Assembly (NCBI GenBank): GCA_016705575.1
Contig: JADIXX010000008.1
Span: 310,001-374,000 of the forward strand
Source of the DNA: Candidatus Aalborgicola defluviihabitans
GTDB taxonomy: Bacteria; Pseudomonadota; Gammaproteobacteria; Burkholderiales; Burkholderiaceae_C
Reading direction: 5' to 3'
Length of the DNA stretch: 64,000 nt
Position numbers and translations under genes: made by a program. Below, piece after piece: positions 42,914 through 50,913 of this stretch. The notes beneath the pieces are model-generated. The model saw only the letters and a program-made list of their open reading frames with translations. It was not told where the DNA came from and searched no databases. Each line of letters starts with the position of its first letter. Positions within the stretch are counted from its first letter, which is position 1.

Positions 42914-45274
42914 TCATGCTTCAGCTGCCCGCGCAGGGTTCTGGGCCGCCATGGCAGCCTGCGCTTTTTCGCGCTGGAAGATGGCTTCCATCTGTTGCTT
43001 GCCTGCCCGGTACTGCTTGGGCCAGGCTTGCGGCGTGTAGCCAATCTTGGCAGCTTCAGTCAACGTCCAGGCGGGGTTGGCCAGGTGCGGCCGGGCCACG
43101 GCGCACAAGTCTGCACGACCCGCTGCAATGATGCTGTTCACATGGTCCGCTTCGCTTATGGCGCCCACCGCAATGGTGGCGATGCCCGCCTCTTGGCGAA
43201 TGCGGTCGGCAAACGGGGTTTGGAACATGCGGCCATAAACCGGCTTTTCTTTCTTGCTGACCTGGCCGGAGGAGCAGTCGATCATGTCTGCGCCTGCGGC
43301 TTTGAAGGCTTTTGCAATATCCACCGCGTCGGCCGGCGTGATGCCGCCCTCGACCCAGTCGTGCGCAGAGATACGCACCGACATGGGCTTGTCTTGCGGC
43401 CACGCAGCACGCACGGCCGCAAACACTTCGAGTGGATAGCGCAAACGGTTTTCCAAACTGCCGCCATAAGCATCGTTGCGGTGGTTGGTCAGCGGAGAGA
43501 GAAAGCTGGAGAGCAGGTAACCGTGGGCGCAATGCAGCTCCAGCCAGTCCACGCCAATGTCTGCGGCAGCTTGCGTAGCCGCTACAAATTCGGCCAACAC
43601 CACGTCCATGTCCGCGCGCGTCATGGCGCGGGCGGTCTGGCTTACACCGTCAATGTATTGGTAGCTGGAGGCCGCCATTAGCGGCCAGTTGCCGCTTTCC
43701 AGCGGCTGGTCGGTGCCCTTGCCTTCCCACGGGATACAGGTAGACGCTTTGGCACCGGCGTGGCCAATTTGCAGCGCAAACTTGGCATCGCTATTGGCGT
43801 GAACCCAATTCACAATACGCGCCCACGCCGCCTTTTGTTCTGCGGTGTAGATACCGGGGCAGCCGGGCGTGATGCGGCCCTCGGGCGACACACAGGTCAT
43901 CTCGGCCATCACCAGGGCCGCACCGCCCATGGCGCGCGCGCCCAGGTGCACCAGGTGGTAATCGCCCGCCACGCCATTTACCGCCGAGTACTGCGCCATG
44001 GGCGAGACCATGACGCGGTTTTTGAGCGTGATGCCGCGCACGGTGTAGGGCGTGAACATGGGAGGCGGCGCGGGCAGCACAGGGTTGATCTGCATGCCTG
44101 CCTTTTCAGCAAACCAACGCTCAAAGCCGCCCAGCCACTTCGCGTCGCGCAGGCGCAGATTCTCGTGGCTGATGCGCTGGCTGCGCGTGAGCATGGAGTA
44201 CATGAACTGCGGGCCGTCCAGTTGGTCGCAGTAGCGCAGGCCACACACTTCAAACCACTCCATGGCGTTCCACGCGGCATTTTGCAGGCGCAATACATCG
44301 ATATTGCGCTCCGCCTGGTATTGCGCCAGCACAGCAGGAATGACCGCCAGCGTGTGGCCGTGGGTATCAAACAAGTTAGACAGCACGATGGCGTCTTCAA
44401 TCGCCAGCTTGGTGCCAGAGCCAATGGCGAAGTGCGCGGTGTGCACCGCATCGCCCATCAGCACGACATGGCTGTTGCCGTTGAAGGTGTGCCACTGCTC
44501 GCACTTAACACGCTGAAAATTCAGCCACGCCGAGCCGCGCAGATGGCGCGCATTGGTCATGAGCGCCGCACCGCCCAAGGTTTTGGCAAATAGCTTTTCG
44601 CAGAAGGCAATGCTTTGGTCTTGGTCGGCTTGGTCCAGGCCGTGGGCCAGCCAGACGTGCTCGGGGCATTCGACGATGAAGGTGGTGGTGGTGTCGTCAA
44701 ACTTGTAGATATGCGACTGAAACCAGCCGTGCTCGGTCTTCTCAAACGCAAAGGTAAAGGCATCAAACAGCTTGTTGGTACCCAGCCAGATGAAGCGGTT
44801 GGGGCGCACCACGATGTCGGGCTTAAACACAGCTTGGTGTTGGGTGCGAATCTGGGAGTTGATGCCATCGCTAGCAATGATGAGATCGGCATCGGGGTAC
44901 TCTGCATCGCTCTGTGCATTGGTTTCAAACACCAGCTTGACGCCCATTGCCTCGCAGCGCGCTTGCAAGATGTTGAGCAGCTTCTTGCGGCCAATACCCA
45001 CAAAGCCATGGCCGCCTGAGCGAATGCGCTGGCCCTTGATTTCCAGCTCAATATCGTCCCAGTGGTTGAACGCCTGCTGGATTTCTGCGGCAGACTTCGG
45101 ATCGTGCTGACGCATGTTGTCCATGGTGGCATCGGAGAACACCACGCCCCAGCCAAAAGTGTCGTACGGCTTGTTGCGCTCCACCACGGTGATGTCGTGC
45201 TCGGGGTGGTTCCTCTTCATCAGAAGGGCGAAATACAAGCCGGAAGGGCCACCACCAATGCACACAATCTTCAT
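42914..45274 (-). CDS. 2-aminobenzoyl-CoA monooxygenase/reductase-type two-domain enzyme
   Basis: A 786-residue fusion. Residues 1-about 395 are an FAD monooxygenase of the salicylyl-CoA 5-hydroxylase class (GGGPSG at 7-12, DLIIASDGINSQ, VVLMGDAVHTAHFAIGSGTK). Residues about 405-770 are an Old Yellow Enzyme-type flavin reductase (TLKNRVMVSPMAQYS, ELHCAHGYLLSSFLSPLTN with the HxxH/Y contact, AVGAISEADHVNSII). This is the layout of ACMR (AbmA), which hydroxylates and then reduces 2-aminobenzoyl-CoA. The ATG at 45274 has AAGGAG five bases upstream. It is first in the minus-strand operon. Confidence 0.87.
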   Translation of the reverse strand: MKIVCIGGGPSGLYFALLMKRNHPEHDITVVERNKPYDTFGWGVVFSDATMDNMRQHDPKSAAEIQQAFNHWDDIELEIKGQRIRSGGHGFVGIGRKKLLNILQARCEAMGVKLVFETNAQSDAEYPDADLIIASDGINSQIRTQHQAVFKPDIVVRPNRFIWLGTNKLFDAFTFAFEKTEHGWFQSHIYKFDDTTTTFIVECPEHVWLAHGLDQADQDQSIAFCEKLFAKTLGGAALMTNARHLRGSAWLNFQRVKCEQWHTFNGNSHVVLMGDAVHTAHFAIGSGTKLAIEDAIVLSNLFDTHGHTLAVIPAVLAQYQAERNIDVLRLQNAAWNAMEWFEVCGLRYCDQLDGPQFMYSMLTRSQRISHENLRLRDAKWLGGFERWFAEKAGMQINPVLPAPPPMFTPYTVRGITLKNRVMVSPMAQYSAVNGVAGDYHLVHLGARAMGGAALVMAEMTCVSPEGRITPGCPGIYTAEQKAAWARIVNWVHANSDAKFALQIGHAGAKASTCIPWEGKGTDQPLESGNWPLMAASSYQYIDGVSQTARAMTRADMDVVLAEFVAATQAAADIGVDWLELHCAHGYLLSSFLSPLTNHRNDAYGGSLENRLRYPLEVFAAVRAAWPQDKPMSVRISAHDWVEGGITPADAVDIAKAFKAAGADMIDCSSGQVSKKEKPVYGRMFQTPFADRIRQEAGIATIAVGAISEADHVNSIIAAGRADLCAVARPHLANPAWTLTEAAKIGYTPQAWPKQYRAGKQQMEAIFQREKAQAAMAAQNPARAAEA

Positions 45275-45326
45275 CACAACTCCTTGCTGGCAAGCAGCAC
45301 CCCCTGTGCGCCGTCAGTCAATGTAA

Positions 45327-45353
45327 TTTACATATAAATAGTTTAGATGTAAA
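45327..45353. promoter_or_regulatory. 27-bp operator-like dyad in the divergent promoter
   Basis: Arms TTTACATaTAAA and TTTAgATGTAAA are perfect inverted repeats apart from one position, around a TAG centre. It lies between the monooxygenase/reductase gene (53 bp away) and the arylformamidase-like gene (87 bp away), so it could control both. It fits the size and AT-richness of MarR sites, and a MarR gene is in the cluster. Confidence 0.7.
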
Positions 45354-45439
45354 GTACTTTGCAAAATAAAGGCCTTAGTAATTTCCCTGCCCTGGCTACC
45401 TCTAGACTGGCAACAATTCCCACCAAACCCGTCACCACC

Positions 45440-46306
45440 ATGCCCAAGCTCTACCGCGAATTCACCACCCAAGCGCAGATCGACGCGCAGTACAACCCCT
45501 CGCTGGCACTGGCCGATGCATCGGCGCCCGGCAAGCACTTTGTGGCCGCCGCGCACAAGGCGCGCAGCAGCCTCAAGGCGCATCTGGACATTCCGTATGG
45601 GCCCACGCTGGCCGAGACGCTGGACATTTTTGTGGCGGATGCGCCTAACGCCCCGGTCTATGTGTTTTTGCACGGCGGCTACTGGCGCTCGCTCTCGTCC
45701 AAAGAGTTCAGCGGTGTGGCGCTGGGCCTGCAGCCACTGGGCATCACCACCGTGGTGGTGAACTACGCGCTGTGCCCGTTTGTCACCCTGGCCGAAATCA
45801 CGCGCCAGTGCCGCGCCGCCGTGGCCTGGACGCTGCGCAACATTGGCCAATATGGGGGCGACGCGAGCCGCGTGGGCGTGGGCGGCCACTCGGCCGGTGG
45901 CCACCTGAGCGCCATGTGCTTACAAACCGATTGGGATACCGACTACGGCCTGCCGCGCGACCCGCTGAAGGCGGCGCTACTGATCAGCGGCCTGCACGAG
46001 CTGGAGCCACTGCGCTACAGCTATCTGCAACCCATGATCCAGCTCGACGAACACACTATTCGCCACTACTCCCCCGCGCAAAATGTGCGCGCTTGCCCCA
46101 CACCCACCTGGGTCACCTGGGGCGGTGCCGAGAGCACCGAGTTTGCCCGCCAAGCAGCCAGCTACCACGCCGCAGCCACGGCGCTGGGCAACCCGGTGGA
46201 ACTGCGCGCCGTGCCAGGAGCCGACCATTTCAGCGTGATCCACGGCCTGGAAGACAGCGCCAGCCCCATGAGCCAGTGGCTGGCCGAAAAGTTGAAGGCG
46301 AATTGA
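45440..46306 (+). CDS. Alpha/beta hydrolase, probable arylformamidase (kynurenine formamidase)
   Basis: A 288-residue alpha/beta hydrolase. YVFLHGGYWRS (about 74-84) is the HGGxW oxyanion motif typical of the eukaryotic-type kynurenine formamidase. GVGGHSAGGHLSAM is the nucleophile elbow, and GADHFSVIHG has the catalytic histidine. It would turn N-formylkynurenine into kynurenine. Tryptophan dioxygenase and kynureninase genes lie 5 kb further on, beyond a mobile island, and no other formamidase is seen. The ATG at 45440 is preferred to an upstream TTG at 45359 that overlaps the promoter. Confidence 0.75.
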   Translation: MPKLYREFTTQAQIDAQYNPSLALADASAPGKHFVAAAHKARSSLKAHLDIPYGPTLAETLDIFVADAPNAPVYVFLHGGYWRSLSSKEFSGVALGLQPLGITTVVVNYALCPFVTLAEITRQCRAAVAWTLRNIGQYGGDASRVGVGGHSAGGHLSAMCLQTDWDTDYGLPRDPLKAALLISGLHELEPLRYSYLQPMIQLDEHTIRHYSPAQNVRACPTPTWVTWGGAESTEFARQAASYHAAATALGNPVELRAVPGADHFSVIHGLEDSASPMSQWLAEKLKAN

Positions 46307-46375
46307 CCTCTCGTCCGCAGGCGCGTCATGACAGGTGTCGTTAACGCAGTGGAGTAACGCTGCACCATTTCCGTT

Positions 46376-46440
46376 GATTGCTATTGAATGGATAGTGGTA
46401 TGTGCATATTCCACGAGGGCTATAGGCTGATCTTTCTTAG
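46376..46440 (+). repeat. Dispersed repeat copy 3 (left edge of the mobile island)
   Basis: Hairpin GCTATTGAATGGATAGTG, core ATGTGCATATTCCACGAGGG then CTA, right end CTGATCTTTCTTAG. It ends four bases before the TAA (46444-46446) of a minus-strand gene remnant and lies 70 bp after the arylformamidase-like gene. Confidence 0.85.
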
Positions 46441-46443
46441 AGG

Positions 46444-46623
46444 TTATTCATCGAACACAGCAAGCCCGCCAAGTGCGTGGGCCCCACCATACGCCTCGTA
46501 GTAGCTGCCCTCGTACGGCAAAAAGTAGCCCAGCAAATGCCCAACCAGGCGGGGGATGATGCGGTTGCCGACGGTTGGGTCGGTCAGCTGTATCTCAGGA
46601 TTCGACCCAAACTCGACCGACCT
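46444..46623 (-). pseudogene. 3' remnant of an unidentified gene
   Basis: A minus-strand frame of 59 codons with protein-like composition (IQLTDPTVGNRIIPRLVGHL, then LPYEGSYYEAYGGAHALGG, ending AVFDE) and a normal TAA stop. Upstream it meets an in-frame stop at 46624 with no start codon. The IS91-type element begins close by, so the rest of the gene was probably lost or displaced. The family is not recognised. Confidence 0.45.
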
Positions 46624-46636
46624 CTATCAAATTTCA

Positions 46637-46650
46637 CTGCTCGAGAGCAG
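46637..46650. repeat. Short perfect inverted repeat near the left end of the IS element
   Basis: CTGCTCGAGAGCAG has 6-bp arms around GA, 14 bp from where the remnant frame stops. IS91-type elements lack true terminal inverted repeats but have subterminal hairpins, so this could mark the element's left end. Confidence 0.3.
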
Positions 46651-46825
46651 TCATTGATTTCCAGAATATTGGGGGCGCCTATTCTGCGTTGAACTAAACC
46701 GCTACGCGGTGGCTAGTGCACGGTGCGCCGCCACTGCATTTGTGTTTCGGGGCTACTTGCATAGACGGGCCTTGAGGTAAAGCCTTGGAGTTGGGGAATG
46801 TTCCCCGGCTTTGAGGAGAAACCGC

Positions 46826-47704
46826 ATGACACCCTTACGTCAACGCATGCTCGACGCCATGACCGTGCGCGGCCTGGCTGAACGGACCAAGGAGTGCTAC
46901 ACCGATGCCGTCGCCCGAATGGCACGCCACTACCACCGCAGTCCCGACTTGTTGAGCCCGCCTGAGATCGAGGCCTACCTGCTGCACCTGGTCAAGGACC
47001 GCAAGCTCTCCTACAGCAGCGTCAACCACGCTGCCAGCGCCAGCCGCTTCCTGTTTGAGACCGTGCTGGGGCGCGCCAGCGACATCGTCCACCTGCGCCC
47101 GCCCATGGCCCGTGTGCCACAGAAGCAGCCCGAGTTGCTCGCGCGCCAAGAGGTCACGCACCTGTTTGCCTGCTGCTCGCATCCGGTTTACCGAACCGTG
47201 TTGCAAACCATCTATGCGGCCGGTCTGCGTATCTCCGAAGCCTGCGCACTGCGCGTGGATGACATCGACAGCGCGCCAGATCGCATGTGCGTGCGGGTTA
47301 CGGCCGGCAAAGGCGGTGCCGACCGCTACAGCATCCTCAGTCCAAGCCTGTTGGCGTTGCTGCGCCAATACAGCCAAACCTATGCTCCGCAGCGCAACCC
47401 AGGTCGCTGGCTGTTTGCCAACGCCAATGGCACGACGTGCGTCAACATCGAAGCCGTGCAACGCGCCTACCAAGCGGCCCGACACTGCGCCGGCATCGTC
47501 AAGCATGGTGGCACCCATACCCTGCGCCACTGCTTTGCCACCCACTTGCTCGAAGGTGGCGTGGACCTGTACACCATCAGCCGCCTCTTGGGCCACGGCC
47601 ACATCAGCACCACCAGCCGTTATCTGCACCTCATCAGCCCGCAGTTCAAACCACCCAAAGACGTGGACCCATTGGACCTGCTGGCGGGCCTGCCCAAGAC
47701 CTGA
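46826..47704 (+). CDS. Tyrosine recombinase of the IS91-type element
   Basis: A 292-residue XerC/D-like site-specific recombinase. An N-terminal SAM-like domain (TPLRQRMLDAMTVRGLAERT, about 1-85) precedes the catalytic domain. The first Arg is in AAGLRISEACALRVDDID, HTLRHCFATHLLEGG holds HxxR, LLGHGHISTTSRYLH has the His and the nucleophile Tyr. All catalytic residues are present. The ATG follows GAGGAGAAACCGC. The stop lies about 40 bp before the transposase frame. It is too short for an integron integrase and lacks an obvious IntI insertion. Confidence 0.85.
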   Translation: MTPLRQRMLDAMTVRGLAERTKECYTDAVARMARHYHRSPDLLSPPEIEAYLLHLVKDRKLSYSSVNHAASASRFLFETVLGRASDIVHLRPPMARVPQKQPELLARQEVTHLFACCSHPVYRTVLQTIYAAGLRISEACALRVDDIDSAPDRMCVRVTAGKGGADRYSILSPSLLALLRQYSQTYAPQRNPGRWLFANANGTTCVNIEAVQRAYQAARHCAGIVKHGGTHTLRHCFATHLLEGGVDLYTISRLLGHGHISTTSRYLHLISPQFKPPKDVDPLDLLAGLPKT

Positions 47705-47724
47705 AACGATCACGGCAAGGCTGA

Positions 47725-48932
47725 GCGCGTGGCCACCTGGCCGATGTGCTGCGCCAGCATGGTGCGGCACATCTGGTAAAGCACACCCTGTCCACACCCC
47801 AGGCCAAGGCCTGGCGCGGCATCGTCGCGTGCAGGACGGCGGCACTGGGGGGCCAGCAGCTGGCCTGTGAGACTTGTGGCCACAGCCACTGGCAATACCA
47901 CTCCTGCCGCAATCGACACTGCCCGCAGTGCGGATCGCGTGCCAAGGACGCCTGGCTGCAGGGGCGTCTAGCGGATGTGTTGAATGTGCCCTATGCCCAC
48001 TTGGTGTTCACGCTGCCGCACAGCCTCAATGCCCCTGTACCAGTACCACCCGCGCTGGGTCATCGACACCCTGTTTGCCAGCACCGCCCAAACACTGTCT
48101 GAGTTCGCGGCCAATGCGCGTTGGATGGGGTTGGTGGTGGCACCCCGGCCTTCAGCCTGGTACTGCACACCTGGACCCAGGACTTGCGGTTGCACATCCA
48201 TGTGCATGCGGTGATGGCCTGCGGTGTGCTGGTGCAAGATGATCAGGGTCAAGGCCGCTGGCACACGCCGATCCGAAAGCCCGACTTTCTGTTCCCGGTG
48301 CAGGCCCTGTCCAAGGTGTTTCGGGGCAAGTTTCTGGCAGCCTTGGGCCGGGCCCATCAAAGTACAGACATCGCCAATGATCCGCAGGGCGGTGCCATGG
48401 CCTGGGCACAACGCCAAAGAGATCTATACCGCCACGACTGGGTGGTGTATGCCAAGACGCCGTTGGGTGGTCCAGCACAAACGCTGGAGTACCTCAGCCG
48501 CTACACACACCGCACGGCCATTGGCAACGAGCGCATCAAGGCGCTCACGCACAGTGAAGTGGTTTTTACCGTCAGAGCGGATGACCAAGGGGTAAGCGCA
48601 CAGAACATTTACCCGGCTGTGAATTCATACGGCGCTACTTGTTGCACGTCTTGCCCACCGGTATCAAGCGGATTCGCCACTACGGAGTTCTGGCCAGTGC
48701 ATGCAAGACGGACAAGCTCAAGCTCGCAAGGCTGGCACTACAGATGCCCAGCACCAACCCGCTGGCCCAAGAGTCGGCACAGGCGTTCATGGCGAGGGTG
48801 GCCAGGATTGAGACTATGCAGTGTCCGTGCTGCAAGGCGGGCACACTCAAGGTGGTGGCAACGCTGCCAGGGTACACACAGTTGCCGACACCGGGTAGCA
48901 GTGTGGCGGGGCAACCCAGGGGGCCACCGTGA
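47725..48932 (+). pseudogene. IS91-family transposase, frameshifted
   Basis: The protein is spread over three frames. It begins with a zinc-binding domain (CETCGHSHWQYHSCRNRHCP, CGSRAKDAW) and continues with HLVFTLPHSLNA. After a shift near 48031 it reads LYQYHPRWVIDTLFA. After a shift near 48130 it reads TQDLRLHIHVHAVMACGVL and EYLSRYTHRTAIGNERI. After a shift in a GGGG run near 48590 it reads CEFIRRYLLHVLPTGIKRIR. Together these are the normal IS91 domains in order. Three shifts make it a pseudogene unless they are assembly errors. IS91 enzymes are HUH/Y rolling-circle transposases. Confidence 0.8.
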
Positions 48933-49284
48933 GGTGCACCAGGGGATGCCAAGGGATCAAGAAATTCGCACCACGTCCAGTGGTGTCTGAGGCAGTGTTG
49001 CGCCGCACGCTGGCTGGCAACTGCGTGCAGAACAATACCCGAGCGATCCAGCGAAAGAGCAGTGCCCAGCCCCGCAATGTAGGCAATCCGCGCACGGCGC
49101 AACGACACTGGGCTGGGTCATAATCTATTGACACAAGCGGGGATTGGTTCAAACCCCCTATTGCCCAGAACACACGCCACCGTCTCGCAGGCGGTTCAGT
49201 CCAACATGGTTTATCTGCCGCGAATGACGTCCTCGCTTTGTGCCAGCTTTGTGGCGCGGCGGATAAACGCTGATTGTTAGCCAT
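48847..49284 (-). CDS. ORF of a third integron cassette, probably truncated by the IS element
   Basis: A 145-codon frame beginning MANNQRLSAAPQSWHKA, 51 bp after the cassette boundary at 49335. The first 100 or so codons belong to cassette DNA. The last part is antisense to the transposase, so the original 3' end and its attC site are missing. The composition (Trp/Pro/Arg-rich) is unusual and the frame may not be translated. No family is recognised. Confidence 0.3.
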   Translation of the reverse strand: MANNQRLSAAPQSWHKARTSFAADKPCWTEPPARRWRVFWAIGGLNQSPLVSIDYDPAQCRCAVRGLPTLRGWALLFRWIARVLFCTQLPASVRRNTASDTTGRGANFLIPWHPLVHLTVAPWVAPPHCYPVSATVCTLAALPPP

Positions 49285-49329
49285 CTACCCCTGATAAAAC
49301 GCAGTTAATCGGCCCGTTTCGCGATGACG

Positions 49330-49399
49330 GCTCAACGTCCAAGCTCAGGAACGCTGCGTGGCTTTATCGCGCAGCGTTCCTTGGAGCGCAGTGTTAGAC
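49330..49399 (-). other. Integron attC recombination site A
   Basis: Read on the minus strand the 70-bp site starts with GTCTAAC (R'', RYYYAAC) and ends with GTTGAGC (R', GTTRRRY). Inside them CCAAGGAACGCTGCG pairs with CGCAGCGTTCCTGAGCTTGG apart from a short bulge, the imperfect hairpin typical of attC. The R'' GTCTAA is the exact complement of the first bases TTAGAC of the cassette it belongs to, as required. Confidence 0.85.
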
Positions 49400-49405
49400 C
49401 GCAGA

Positions 49406-50203
49406 TCACGCAGTCGCCTCCTCAAGAATTTCCAGAGCCGCCTTCTCCATTGGGGCAACGGTCTTCTGCGTATCGACGATTCGTTTTGCACAGTCGAGTA
49501 AATCAGTCAGGCGGTCACGATCACCTGCAGCCTTAAGATCACGGATGATGCGTTTGAACTCTTTGTGATCGGGCTCACCGAGAGCCTTAATCGCAGAGTC
49601 CAGTTCTGCAGCATCAAGCAGCACATCAGCACAATGCCTCTTGAGGTACTCGGCGACGATAGCCCGTTCCGCCTTGCGCATTTGTCCATCTGCACGGCAG
49701 ACAAAGACGAGGACAGCGACACCCATCCATTCTTTGTCGATGGCCGACAAAGCACGACCCTCATTAGAGTCGCCATATTGAGCAATTGCATCGCGGGCAA
49801 GGTCTTCCACGATTTCGCCCGAATCAAGATTGATTGCCTTTTCAATGCGTTCTCCGAGAAACGAACGATGGGCATTGCGAAGAAGGCAGTGGGCGTCGAT
49901 GGCGTACTTTCCTCCGAACTCATGTACTCGCTTTACTTCGATATCCCTCTCGGTTTTTAGCCCGCGTTGGTCCTCATAGTTGATTCGGTATCGCCCCTTT
50001 GCGGGCAGCATTCTTGCGCGATAGAAGTCAAATTGCTCCCAGTTGTCCTTTTCCTCACCTTCGACCTCACCACGGTTCAGTTCTGTGGTACTGGGTGAAA
50101 CGCTGGTTTCGATGCGAATGACTACTTCACGGGGTGTTGGTTTGCGAAAGAACGCAAGGTAGATTGCGAATGCTGTAAGCGCCAAGCCTAGGATCCAAGT
50201 CAT
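49406..50203 (-). CDS. Cassette 2 protein: membrane-anchored WYL-like/TerB-like protein
   Basis: A 265-residue product. One N-terminal membrane segment (ILGLALTAFAIYLAFF) is followed by a charged stretch. A WYL-like beta region comes next (YRINYEDQRGLKTERDIEVK, then GKYAIDAHCLLRNAHRSF and IEKAINLDSGEIV, about 75-140). A helical TerB-like domain follows (MGVAVLVFVCRADGQMRKAE, about 155-250). The WYL-TerB pairing is often seen in stress or defence contexts; the function here is unknown. GAGGAG eight bases before the ATG supports the start. Its 3' end abuts attC site A. Confidence 0.6.
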   Translation of the reverse strand: MTWILGLALTAFAIYLAFFRKPTPREVVIRIETSVSPSTTELNRGEVEGEEKDNWEQFDFYRARMLPAKGRYRINYEDQRGLKTERDIEVKRVHEFGGKYAIDAHCLLRNAHRSFLGERIEKAINLDSGEIVEDLARDAIAQYGDSNEGRALSAIDKEWMGVAVLVFVCRADGQMRKAERAIVAEYLKRHCADVLLDAAELDSAIKALGEPDHKEFKRIIRDLKAAGDRDRLTDLLDCAKRIVDTQKTVAPMEKAALEILEEATA

Positions 50204-50247
50204 ATTAAGTTCTCCTCGCGGTCAATCAGGACTACGCACTGTCTGCG

Positions 50248-50338
50248 GTCTAACGTGAAGGTAACCGGCGACTTGCGCCAGGAGCCCGCGCAGCGGGCGT
50301 ACGTCGCAAGGCGACCGTGTTGACCGACATGTTAAGGC
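50248..50338 (-). other. Integron attC recombination site B
   Basis: A 91-bp site on the minus strand from GCCTTAAC (50338-50331) to GTTAGAC (50254-50248). Internal arms CTTGCG and CGCAAG, and GCCCGCTGCGCGGGC as the tip hairpin, give the usual foldback. GCCTTAAC complements the 5' end TTAAGGC of its own cassette. The TAA stop of the cassette 1 gene lies within this R'' box. Confidence 0.82.
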
Positions 50339-50907
50339 GCACGCTTCGCACGTTGGAGTGCCTCTAGGACTTCGACCACTTCGCCACCCGAACCGAGATT
50401 GAATGCGTGAGTGCTTCTATCAAGGTTCTGTGTTAGCTCATTGAGCAGGCTCTTGGTCTTCGACACCAGATCGCGAAGCTCGTTAGGGGTGACGGCGGCC
50501 TCTCGGAAAGCATCCTCGACTGAGTGGGCCGCAGAGTGGTGCCCAAATACCTTATTGCGAAGAATGTTGACTTTGACCCACAGCGGCTTCACGTCCCGAT
50601 ACTGCCGGTCCAGACTGGCAAGCACGCTGGATCCGAGTGCTGCCTCACCTTGCAAGATATTCAGGAAGCGAGGAATGTTGTAGGTGTCTTTTCGTGTCTC
50701 GTAGAGCTTGTAGAGGTTCACCAGCAGTGCGACGAAGTGCGCATGGATTGCAGTCTGAAAGTAGATGGGATAGCGATTCAGGACGTCAATAAATTGCGGC
50801 CGGGTTTGATCGCTCTTCAAGGCCCACCAAATCTCGTAGTTCAACCCGGCGACAGTGACAATATGCCGTAATTCGGAGACATACGGTTCGTGAGAGCTTG
50901 AGGTCAT
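50332..50907 (-). CDS. Cassette 1 protein: HEPN/AbiU2-like protein
   Basis: A 191-residue, mostly helical protein. ILRNKVFGHHSAAH (about 115-128) contains R117-x5-H123, the Rx(4-6)H active-site pattern of HEPN RNases. The long helices around IHAHFVALLVNLYKLYETRK resemble the AbiU2 phage-resistance family. Such proteins cut RNA in abortive infection or toxin systems, often with a partner that is not seen here. The start lies only 13 bp inside the cassette. The AAGG of the recombination core, seven bases upstream, is the only candidate ribosome binding site. Confidence 0.6.
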   Translation of the reverse strand: MTSSSHEPYVSELRHIVTVAGLNYEIWWALKSDQTRPQFIDVLNRYPIYFQTAIHAHFVALLVNLYKLYETRKDTYNIPRFLNILQGEAALGSSVLASLDRQYRDVKPLWVKVNILRNKVFGHHSAAHSVEDAFREAAVTPNELRDLVSKTKSLLNELTQNLDRSTHAFNLGSGGEVVEVLEALQRAKRAP

Positions 50908-50913
50908 TTGTGC

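Larger units (their letters stand above)
46637..48945 (+). mobile_element. IS91-family-like element with tyrosine recombinase (limits approximate)
   Basis: The element joins a tyrosine recombinase gene and an IS91-type transposase frame on the same strand, an arrangement known in some IS91-family members. The recombinase is intact but the transposase is frameshifted, so independent movement is unlikely. The left limit is inferred from the gene remnant and hairpin near 46630. The right limit is set just past the transposase frame and is uncertain to about 100 bp. Confidence 0.6.

Noticed and set aside
42263..43681. Long plus-strand open frame (about 472 codons)
   Set aside because: Antisense to the MarR and monooxygenase/reductase genes; no start signal and no recognisable domain.
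45977..46414. Minus-strand frame starting inside repeat copy 3
   Set aside because: Its start resembles that at 51382 only because both lie in copies of the repeat; the rest is antisense to the arylformamidase-like gene.
46826..47704. Integron integrase (IntI)
   Set aside because: The tyrosine recombinase is shorter than IntI, shows no obvious IntI-specific insertion, reads away from the cassettes and sits with the IS91-type transposase.
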